Shown in pieces: positions 1 through 5,631 of a stretch of 14,380 nt of DNA. Position 1 is the stretch's first letter; each line of letters starts with the position of its first letter. The stretch comes from CANKHA01 sp035652315 (GTDB taxonomy: Bacteria; Pseudomonadota; Alphaproteobacteria; Rhizobiales; Xanthobacteraceae): NCBI GenBank assembly GCA_035652315.1, contig DASREA010000010.1, positions 1 through 14,380 on the forward strand. The letters run 5' to 3'. The notes below the pieces were generated by a model that had not been told where the DNA came from, searched no databases, and worked only from the letters and a program-made list of their open reading frames with translations. A program made the position numbers and the translations under genes.

Positions 1-520
1 TTAGCCAACGCTCCGCCGGCCCTGTTCTTGGCGGCGCGGGCCACGCCGTATTCCTTTCTTCTTCCCCTCAAACATGAGGGGAGCGGAGCGCCGGGAAGGC
101 GCTTCGACTACTTTGAGCCACGGCCTTGCGGCCATGGCGCGCCTTGCCTTTTGAACAAGGCGCGCGCCTTTCGGCGCTCCGCGGCGATGTCCGTCACGGC
201 GTCCGGCCCGCGCTCACCGCGTACGGGTCTTTTTCGTTTCCGCACATCGGGCAAGCCCGAAGTGCGGCGACCCTGCGGCTACTAGCTCCTAGTGCCCGGG
301 CCTTAGTACCCGGGGGTCGGGGCCCGGCGCCGCCCGAGTGCGCGGTTTGCGAAACCGCGTCCGCGGGCACCGCACCAGCAAAGGCCGGATCGCTCCGGCC
401 CGCCACGGAAGGAGTGCCCGCATCTCCGGGCCTTAAGCCTCCCGTTCGTCCCGCCTGCATGACGCCTCAGCGCCCCTCAGCGGACGAGGTACGATCAAGA
501 TAAGCGCGATTCAGAGGGCG
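1..520. repeat. Densely palindromic, GC-rich non-coding region upstream of ribH
   Basis: I see no credible gene here. Overlapping open frames exist on both strands, but none has a convincing ribosome site or a recognisable protein. Instead, inverted repeats follow one another: 63-70/75-82 (8 bp); 83-93/172-182 (11 bp) enclosing 137-146/156-165 (10 bp); 241-252/255-266 (11 of 12 pairs); 281-285/289-293; 295-300/309-314; 341-348/352-359 (8 bp, 3-nt loop); and 363-370/414-421 enclosing 383-389/394-400. All arms were checked base by base. The region could be a structured RNA, a mosaic of palindromic repeat elements, or the decayed spacer between an upstream rib gene and ribH. It lacks the conserved core of the FMN riboswitch. 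The left boundary is not visible because the window begins inside it. Confidence 0.5.
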
Positions 521-580
521 GGGATAAGTTCAATTTTTTCTGGTCTCCTCCCCCGAGACGGAGTGCGGGAAAAGCTCGGC

Positions 581-609
581 TTGTTCCCATTCCCCGCGCT
601 TGCTACTGA
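581..609 (+). promoter_or_regulatory. Possible sigma-70 promoter for the ribH operon
   Basis: TTGTTC at 581-586 and TACTGA at 604-609 are separated by 17 nt and lie 25 nt before the ribH start. Each box departs from the alphaproteobacterial consensus, so this is only a candidate. Transcription could equally come from further upstream. Confidence 0.22.
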
Positions 610-634
610 CGGCACGGCCCAAGGAGATTTCGAG

Positions 635-1126
635 ATGGCTGAGCCGCGGCGGCCCACGCGCATGGACAAAGGCGAACTCGCGGGAGCGCGCATTCTCGTG
701 GTCGAAGCGCGCTTTTACGACGATATCGCCGATGCCTTGCTCGCCGGGGCGAGACGGGTGCTGGACGAGGCCAGCGTGACCTGGGACCGTCTTACGGTGC
801 CCGGCTCCCTGGAAATCCCCGCCGCCATCGCGATCGCCGTCGAAGCGGCGGAGCGGCGCGGCCGGCCTTATGACGGCGCGGTGGCGCTCGGCTGCGTCAT
901 CCGAGGCGACACAATTCATTTCGAGATCGTCTCCGAGCAGTCGGCCCGCGCGCTGATCGACTACGCGGTCGAGAAGCGTTTCCCCGTCGGCAACGGAATC
1001 ATCACCGTGGACAATGAGAAACAGGCTTGGGCGCGCGCCCGCCCGGAAGAAGCCGATAAAGGCGGGGAGGCCGCGCGCGCCGCGCTCGCCATGGTGCGGC
1101 TCAAGCGCCGCGTGGCCGCGGGGTGA
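635..1126 (+). CDS. ribH: 6,7-dimethyl-8-ribityllumazine synthase
   Basis: Cytosolic enzyme of riboflavin synthesis. It condenses 5-amino-6-ribitylaminouracil with 3,4-dihydroxy-2-butanone 4-phosphate to lumazine. The 163-residue product carries the family pattern in order: FYDDIADALL near residues 27-36 (the aromatic substrate-stacking segment), VPGSLEIP at 55-62, GCVIRGDTIHFEIV at 86-99 with the catalytic His95, and a DKGGEAA segment at 141-147 matching the usual NKGxEAA. Length is close to the usual 150-160. The frame is open upstream to 563, but ATG 635 is preceded by AAGGAGA at 621-627 with 7-nt spacing, and the conserved domain begins just after, so this start is preferred. It is the first gene of a ribH-nusB-thiL run, with a 4-nt gap to nusB. 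Family assignment is firm; oligomeric state (pentamer or icosahedron) cannot be read from the sequence. Confidence 0.95.
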   Translation: MAEPRRPTRMDKGELAGARILVVEARFYDDIADALLAGARRVLDEASVTWDRLTVPGSLEIPAAIAIAVEAAERRGRPYDGAVALGCVIRGDTIHFEIVSEQSARALIDYAVEKRFPVGNGIITVDNEKQAWARARPEEADKGGEAARAALAMVRLKRRVAAG

Positions 1127-1130
1127 TGCC

Positions 1131-1619
1131 ATGACCGCCGCCGCCCCAAAGGACAAGCGCAAGGCCAATCGGCGCGGAGCGGCGCGCCTTGCCGCGGTGC
1201 AGGCGCTCTACCAGATGGACGTGGCAGCGACGCCGCTGAACGAAATCCTCGCCCAATTCGAGAGCCATTGGATCGGCCGCGAAGTGGAAGGTGAGCAGTA
1301 TCTTCCCGCGGAAGCGGCGTTCTTCCGCGACATCGTCGGCGGCGTCGTGCGCGAGCAGCGCCGCCTCGATCCGATGATCGATCGCGTGCTGTCGCAACGG
1401 TGGCCGCTCACGCGCATCGAGGCTGTGCTGCGCGCGGCGTTGCGGGCCGGCGCCTACGAGCTGGAAAGCCGTAAGGATGTGCCGGCGCGGGTCATCGTTT
1501 CCGAATATGTCGATGTCGCGCATGCCTTTGTGGAAAAAGACGAGACCGGCATGATCAACGCCGTGCTCGATCAGTTGGCGCGCGAGCTGCGAGCCGCGGA
1601 GTTCGGCGGCAAGGTTTGA
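1131..1619 (+). CDS. nusB: Transcription antitermination factor NusB
   Basis: NusB binds boxA RNA together with NusE (ribosomal protein S10) and supports antitermination of rRNA operons. The 162-residue product is all-helical by appearance. It has the N-terminal RRGAARLAAVQALYQMD segment (about residues 14-30), which is the RNA-binding arginine-rich helix and AVQALYQ hallmark. It also has the C-terminal VPARVIVSEYVDVAHAF block and the GMINAVLDQLA motif, the family's NGVLDxxA. A longer open frame reaches back to 1014 inside ribH; the ATG at 1131, 4 nt after the ribH stop, fits the family N-terminus. It is translationally packed between ribH and thiL (4-nt gap on each side), the classic alphaproteobacterial arrangement. 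The first residues (MTAAAPKDKRKAN) form a basic, probably disordered leader. Confidence 0.95.
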   Translation: MTAAAPKDKRKANRRGAARLAAVQALYQMDVAATPLNEILAQFESHWIGREVEGEQYLPAEAAFFRDIVGGVVREQRRLDPMIDRVLSQRWPLTRIEAVLRAALRAGAYELESRKDVPARVIVSEYVDVAHAFVEKDETGMINAVLDQLARELRAAEFGGKV

Positions 1620-1623
1620 AACC

Positions 1624-2628
1624 ATGGCCAAAGCTCCGGCGGAGACCGCTGAAGAGCGTCTGATCGCCAAATATTTCCGTCCGCTGGCGCGGCATCCCGG
1701 CGCCTTCGCTCTGATGGACGATGCCGCCGTGCTGACGCCGCCCGACGGCAGCGATCTGGTGCTGAAGACCGACGCGATCGTCGGCAGCGTACATTTCTTT
1801 ATCGAAGATCCGGCCGATGCCGTCGCCCGCAAGGCGTTGCGGGTGAACCTCTCCGATCTCGCCGCCAAAGGCGCAACACCCGCCGGATTTCTCCTCTCGC
1901 TCGCCTTGCCCACGGACATCGGCGCCGATTGGCTCGATGCCTTCAGCCGGGGCCTCGCCTCAGACGCCGAGCGGTACGGCTGTCCGCTTCTCGGCGGCGA
2001 CACCGACCGGACGCCGGGTCCGGTCACCATCGCATTGGCGGCATTCGGCACCTTGCCGCGCGGAACCATGGTCAAACGCAGCGGCGCCAAAGTCGGCGAC
2101 CGTGTTGTGGTCACCGGCACAATCGGGGATGCAGCGCTCGGCCTCAAGCTTCGCGGCCAAAGCGATGCCGCCGCACGCTGGCATCTCGACGGCCAGATGC
2201 GGGGCCATCTGCTCGACCGCTACCTGCTCCCGCAGCCGCGCAATGCCGTGGCCGAGCTGGTGCGCAAATATGCGACCGCCGCCATGGACGTTTCCGATGG
2301 CCTTGCCGGCGATCTCGCCAAACTGTGCCGTGCCTCCGGCGTTGCGATGGAAATCGAGACGGCGCGAGTGCCGTTGTCAGACGCAGCGAGGACGGCGCTC
2401 AAAGCCGAGCCTGAGCTCATCGAGGTCATTCTTGCGGGCGGCGACGATTACGAGATTGTCTGCACCGTTCCGGCGGCCGACTGCAATCGCTTTTGCAAAG
2501 CCTGCGCCGACAAGGGCGTGCCCGCCGCCGACATCGGTCGGGTTGTGGCCGGACAGGGAGCGGCGCGGTTTCTCGATGCCGCCCGCCGGGAAATCGCACT
2601 GGCCAAGACCTCTTTCAGTCATTTTTGA
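1624..2628 (+). CDS. thiL: Thiamine-monophosphate kinase
   Basis: ThiL phosphorylates thiamine monophosphate to the cofactor thiamine diphosphate using ATP, in the cytosol. The 334-residue product has the PurM-like two-domain layout. Acidic metal/ATP-binding motifs appear in order: DD at 32-33 (MDDAAV), TD at 49-50, NLSDLAAKGATP at 75-86, GGDTD at 124-128, MDVSDGLAGDLAKL at 221-234 and GGDDYE at 272-277. KRSGAKVGD...VTGTIGDAALGL (151-173) starts the second domain. Length is normal (about 320-340). ATG 1624 begins 4 nt after the nusB stop. It is the last gene of the ribH-nusB-thiL run. No terminator is visible between it and the arsR start 52 nt later, so read-through into the arsenic cassette is possible. 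Confidence 0.95.
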   Translation: MAKAPAETAEERLIAKYFRPLARHPGAFALMDDAAVLTPPDGSDLVLKTDAIVGSVHFFIEDPADAVARKALRVNLSDLAAKGATPAGFLLSLALPTDIGADWLDAFSRGLASDAERYGCPLLGGDTDRTPGPVTIALAAFGTLPRGTMVKRSGAKVGDRVVVTGTIGDAALGLKLRGQSDAAARWHLDGQMRGHLLDRYLLPQPRNAVAELVRKYATAAMDVSDGLAGDLAKLCRASGVAMEIETARVPLSDAARTALKAEPELIEVILAGGDDYEIVCTVPAADCNRFCKACADKGVPAADIGRVVAGQGAARFLDAARREIALAKTSFSHF

Positions 2629-2674
2629 TCGTCCCGCTGGCTGCGCTGGGCTGTCATCCTGCCGTCACAATGCG

Positions 2675-2686
2675 TCGATATGTCGA
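2675..2686. promoter_or_regulatory. Possible ArsR operator over the arsR start
   Basis: TCGATATGTCGA places two TCGA arms around a 4-nt centre at the first possible arsR start codon (ATG 2680). ArsR repressors commonly bind dyads overlapping their own promoter and start. The dyad is short and the promoter boxes around it are poor, so this is a guess. If it is the operator, the downstream ATG at 2692 is the likelier start. Confidence 0.22.
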
Positions 2687-3060
2687 GACACATGGACATC
2701 AAAAAAGCAGCGGCCACGCTTGCGGCGCTGGCGCAGCCGACGCGGCTAGCAGTCTTCCGGCGTCTGATCGCTGCGTATCCCGATGGCCTGGCGGCAGGGG
2801 AAATCGCGCGCCTTTGCCGCGTGCCGCACAACACCATGTCGAGCCATCTCGCCTCGCTGGCGCGCAACGGCCTGGTGGTGTCGCATAAGCAAAGCAGGGC
2901 GGTGATCTATCGCGCCGATCTCGCCGGTTTCCGCCGGCTTGTGCGGTTTCTCACCCGCGATTGTTGCAATGGCCGCGCCGATATCTGCGCCCCACTATTG
3001 GCCGATCTTGCCGCGCCATGCGGTGGGGCCGAGCCTGCGATGGAAAAAGTCCATGACTGA
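2680..3060 (+). CDS. arsR: ArsR-family As(III)/Sb(III)-responsive repressor
   Basis: Winged-helix repressor of the SmtB/ArsR family, here probably releasing DNA on binding trivalent arsenic or antimony. With the start at 2680 it has 126 residues. LAALAQPTRLAVFRRL (15-30) is the family's N-terminal helix. EIARLCRVPHNTMSSHLASLARNGLV (41-66) is the helix-turn-helix. KQSRAVIYRAD is the wing. The metal site is probably Cys95-Cys96 and Cys103 in DCCNGRADIC, close to the C-terminal Cys pair plus Cys arrangement described for the Acidithiobacillus ferrooxidans ArsR rather than the E. coli helix-4 CVCDLC type; C46 and C114 are extra. ATG 2692 (MDIKKAAATLAALAQ) aligns better with relatives and may be the true start; neither ATG has a good ribosome site. 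It overlaps arsC by 8 nt, so the two are co-translated. It sits directly after thiL, which has no functional link to it. Confidence 0.88.
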   Translation: MSRHMDIKKAAATLAALAQPTRLAVFRRLIAAYPDGLAAGEIARLCRVPHNTMSSHLASLARNGLVVSHKQSRAVIYRADLAGFRRLVRFLTRDCCNGRADICAPLLADLAAPCGGAEPAMEKVHD

Positions 3061-3580
3061 ACCACGCTATAATGTCCTGTTTCTCTGCACGGGCAATTCG
3101 GCGCGCTCGATCATCGCCGAAGCGATTTTGAACAAACTGCATCCGCAAAAGTTTCGCGCCTACAGCGCCGGCAGTCAGCCCAAGGGGGCCGTCAATCCCT
3201 ATACGATCAATTTGCTGCAACGGCTGGGCTACGATACCGGGGAGCTGCGCTCGAAAAGCTGGGATGAATTCACCAAGCCTGGCGCCGTAGCCTTCGATTT
3301 CATTTTCACAGTTTGCGACAACGCCGCCAACGAGCCATGTCCGGTCTTTCCGGGCAATCCGACCACTGCGCATTGGGGCATTCCCGATCCGGCGGCGATA
3401 AAGGGAACTGAAGCGGAAATCAGCGCCGCCTTCAGCGAGACCTACCGCATGCTCTCGCGCCGCATCAAGGTCTTCGCCGCATTGCCTTTCGCAAGTCTCG
3501 ACGCCTTGTCACTGCAAACGAAGCTGCGCGAAATCGGCCGTTTCGAAGACGCCACCGCGAAAGGCCGCGGCGCATCGTGA
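3053..3580 (+). CDS. arsC: Arsenate reductase, low-molecular-weight phosphatase fold
   Basis: Cytosolic reductase turning arsenate into arsenite, of the LMW protein-tyrosine-phosphatase fold rather than the glutaredoxin-type ArsC fold. The 175-residue product opens with VLFLCTGNSARS: the CX5R loop with nucleophilic Cys12 and Arg18. A second redox pair is probably Cys88 and Cys96 in VCDNAANEPCPVFPG. The general acid is probably Asp112 in WGIPDPA. These three cysteines parallel the C10/C82/C89 relay of thioredoxin-coupled S. aureus ArsC, with one extra residue between the last two. ATG 3053 lies inside the arsR end (8-nt overlap), and the stop overlaps the next start by 4 nt (GTGA). Two sampled 60-nt lines are only about 55% GC, against about 72% for sampled lines in hppA, which hints at acquisition from elsewhere. 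A plain tyrosine phosphatase is the alternative, but the context argues against it. Confidence 0.9.
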   Translation: MTEPRYNVLFLCTGNSARSIIAEAILNKLHPQKFRAYSAGSQPKGAVNPYTINLLQRLGYDTGELRSKSWDEFTKPGAVAFDFIFTVCDNAANEPCPVFPGNPTTAHWGIPDPAAIKGTEAEISAAFSETYRMLSRRIKVFAALPFASLDALSLQTKLREIGRFEDATAKGRGAS

Positions 3581-4275
3581 CGGGTTCGCTCCCACGACGC
3601 TGTCTGGCCGAAGCGCTCGGCACCGCTCTCTTGCTGGCGACCGTGGTCGGCTCCGGCATCATGGGCGAGCGGCTGGCGAACGGAAATCTCGCCATCGCGC
3701 TGCTTGCCAATAGCCTCGCCACCGGCGCCATGCTTGTCGTTCTGATATTGATTTTTGCGTCAGTGTCGGGAGCGCAATTCAATCCCGTTGTCAGTCTCGC
3801 CTTTGCGCTGCGCCGGGAATTGCCTTGGCGAGAGGCGGCGTTCTACATGCCGTGCCAGCTTGCTGGCGCGATTCTCGGCGTCTGGATCGCGCATATCATG
3901 TTCAACTTGCCGGTGATCGAGCTTTCCCGCCAGATGCGCGGCGACAAGGGCCAATGGGTCTCGGAAGCGGTTGCCACCTTCGGCCTGGTTGTTACCATCC
4001 TGGGCTGTCGGCGCTGCGCGCCGGCGGCGACTTCCTACGCGGTTGGTCTTTACATCACCGCCGCCTATTGGTTCACCGCGTCTACGTCCTTCGCCAACCC
4101 GGCCGTGACGGTGGCGCGCGCGCTCACCGACACCTTTGCCGGCATCGCCTGGAACGGGATCGCGGGCTTTGTCGCCGCGGAATTGGCCGGCATGGCCTTG
4201 GCGCTCGCCGCAGCCCATCTGTTCTGGTGTTCTGAGCCGCTTGAAGCGCTAGCCAGCCCCCGACGCGGAGGCTAA
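3577..4275 (+). CDS. aqpS: Aquaglyceroporin of the arsenic cassette (AqpS-like MIP channel)
   Basis: Inner-membrane MIP-family channel, 232 residues with six hydrophobic segments and the two half-helix loops. The second loop has a classic NPA (Asn174-Pro175-Ala176, followed by the selectivity-filter Arg181). The first reads NPV (Asn69-Pro70-Val71) in SGAQFNPVVSL. The start is GTG 3577, overlapping the arsC stop as GTGA; LPRRCLAEALGTALLLATVVG right after it is the expected first membrane helix. In Sinorhizobium meliloti an aqpS next to arsC lets the arsenite produced by the reductase flow out of the cell. The same role is inferred here, as no ArsB or Acr3 pump is present in the window. Passive release would work only down a concentration gradient. 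Substrate range is not visible from sequence. Confidence 0.85.
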   Translation: MTGSLPRRCLAEALGTALLLATVVGSGIMGERLANGNLAIALLANSLATGAMLVVLILIFASVSGAQFNPVVSLAFALRRELPWREAAFYMPCQLAGAILGVWIAHIMFNLPVIELSRQMRGDKGQWVSEAVATFGLVVTILGCRRCAPAATSYAVGLYITAAYWFTASTSFANPAVTVARALTDTFAGIAWNGIAGFVAAELAGMALALAAAHLFWCSEPLEALASPRRGG

Positions 4276-4300
4276 AACTAAAACGATAACGGGAGTCTCT

Positions 4301-5518
4301 ATGTACGCTGCGGAAACGCTGCCGGGCGGGGCGCTTGACGGCGATCGCTTGGCCCGCCGCAACGCGCTGGTGCTGGCCGTAGCGCAGGCGCTCGGCGGCG
4401 CCAATACCATCATCGTCGTCACGACCGGCGGCATCGTCGGCGCCATGCTGGCGCCGGACAAAGGTCTGGCCACGCTTCCGATAACCGTGATGGTGCTCGG
4501 CATGTGGGCCGGCACCCTTCCGCTCGGCGCTTTGGCCCGGCGATTTGGCCGGCGCATCGCGCTGCAAATCGGCTCGGCCTTGGGCGTGCTCGCCGGCGTG
4601 ATCGACTATCTCGCGGTGATGCGCGGCGGCTTTGCGCTGTTCCTGGCCGGCGCCTTTTGCGCGGGTCTCTATGCCGCTGCCGTGCAATCCTACCGCTTTG
4701 CCGCCGCCGACACGGCGAGCGCCAAGTTCCGGGCCAAGGCGGTCTCTTGGGTTTTGACCGGCGGCATCGCCGCCGCCGTCATCGGGCCGCAGCTCATCAT
4801 CGTCACAAAGGATCTGCTGCCGCCATTCTTGTTTGCCGCCAGCTATCTCGGCCAAGCCGGCCTGGCGCTGCTCGCTGCGGGCATCCTCACCGCCGTCCGC
4901 ATGCCGGCCCCACCGCCGAAAGGCGCTGGCGGCGGCCGTCCGCTTGGGGAGATCGTGGCGACTCCGCGTTTCATCACCGCGGCGGCCTGCGGCGCGGTGA
5001 GCTACGCCATGATGAATCTGGTCATGACCTCGGCGCCGCTTGCCATGCTGGCCTGCGATCATTCCGTCACCGATGCGACATTGGGATTGCAATGGCACGT
5101 ATTGTCGATGTTTCTGCCGAGCTTTTTCACCGGCAGCCTGATTAATCGTTTCGGTGTCGAGCGTGTTGCCGTCTCCGGCCTAATGCTGATTTGCGCCGCC
5201 GCCGGCGTGGCGCTGACCGGCACCAGCTTGGTGCATTTCTGGACTCTGCTCGTGCTACTCGGTCTCGGCTGGAACCTGGCATTCATCGGCGCCACCACGA
5301 TGGTCACGCAGTGCCACCGGCCGGAGGAACGCAATAAGGTGCAGGCGTTCAACGACTTTTTGGTCTTCGGCGGCATGGCGCTCGGCTCATTTTCCTCCGG
5401 CCAACTCCTTGCCGTTTCGGGTTGGGCCGCCGTGAACGAGGTGGTTATTCCGGCGACGATCGCCGCGGCAGCGCTGCTGCTCTGGCGCCAATTGCGGGAC
5501 CACCGCGCCGCGGCATGA
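4301..5518 (+). CDS. Major facilitator superfamily transporter
   Basis: 405-residue inner-membrane transporter with about twelve hydrophobic segments. The MFS motif-A loop is GALARRFGRR (residues 76-85) between helices 2 and 3. The central cytoplasmic loop (around MPAPPPKGAGGGRP) divides the halves. The second half has the matching LINRFGVERVAV loop. ATG 4301 has GGGAG at 4291-4295 with 5-nt spacing. It starts 25 nt after the aquaporin stop, so it is probably co-transcribed, but unlike the cassette genes it does not overlap its neighbour. One sampled line is about 72% GC, like the core genes. Two readings are open. It may be an efflux partner of the arsenic genes (MFS carriers ArsJ and ArsK are known, though ArsJ's partner GAPDH is absent). 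Or it may be a resident gene that originally followed thiL. Substrate unknown. Confidence 0.85.
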   Translation: MYAAETLPGGALDGDRLARRNALVLAVAQALGGANTIIVVTTGGIVGAMLAPDKGLATLPITVMVLGMWAGTLPLGALARRFGRRIALQIGSALGVLAGVIDYLAVMRGGFALFLAGAFCAGLYAAAVQSYRFAAADTASAKFRAKAVSWVLTGGIAAAVIGPQLIIVTKDLLPPFLFAASYLGQAGLALLAAGILTAVRMPAPPPKGAGGGRPLGEIVATPRFITAAACGAVSYAMMNLVMTSAPLAMLACDHSVTDATLGLQWHVLSMFLPSFFTGSLINRFGVERVAVSGLMLICAAAGVALTGTSLVHFWTLLVLLGLGWNLAFIGATTMVTQCHRPEERNKVQAFNDFLVFGGMALGSFSSGQLLAVSGWAAVNEVVIPATIAAAALLLWRQLRDHRAAA

Positions 5519-5580
5519 GCGCCGCTTCCGGCGTTGCGTCGGACTTGCGTTTTTGGCAATGTCCGCGCCAATTCGCCCCG

Positions 5581-5603
5581 GCCGGGCGTGCGGATCGCCC
5601 GGC
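5581..5603 (+). promoter_or_regulatory. Hairpin in the hppA leader
   Basis: GCCGGGCG at 5581-5588 and CGCCCGGC at 5596-5603 form a perfect 8-bp stem with a 7-nt loop. It ends 28 nt before the hppA ATG and 14 nt before the ribosome site GAGG (5618-5621). No T-run follows, so it is not a canonical terminator. It may be an mRNA leader structure affecting stability or initiation, or a Rho-dependent end of the upstream transcript. Confidence 0.35.
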
Positions 5604-5631
5604 GCAATCCTAAAATCGAGGTTTCAAATCC

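Noticed and set aside
126..503. Open frame of 125 codons (and an opposing one at 194-460) in the left-edge region
   Set aside because: No good ribosome site, Arg/Pro/Ala-biased composition typical of chance frames in GC-rich DNA, and the DNA is dominated by inverted repeats. I have a vague memory of similar hypothetical proteins in related genomes but cannot verify it.
1..634. FMN riboswitch upstream of ribH
   Set aside because: The region is highly structured, but I do not find the conserved FMN-aptamer core (AGGG..GGGUGAAAUUCCC-like segments).
1101..2147. 348-codon minus-strand frame opposite nusB and thiL
   Set aside because: Shadow of two well-identified genes; no family features.
5326..5349. 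GGAAC-N15-CGTT on the plus strand, resembling an EcfG promoter
   Set aside because: Spacer is 15 nt rather than 16-17, and it lies inside the MFS coding region with no gene start downstream at a suitable distance.
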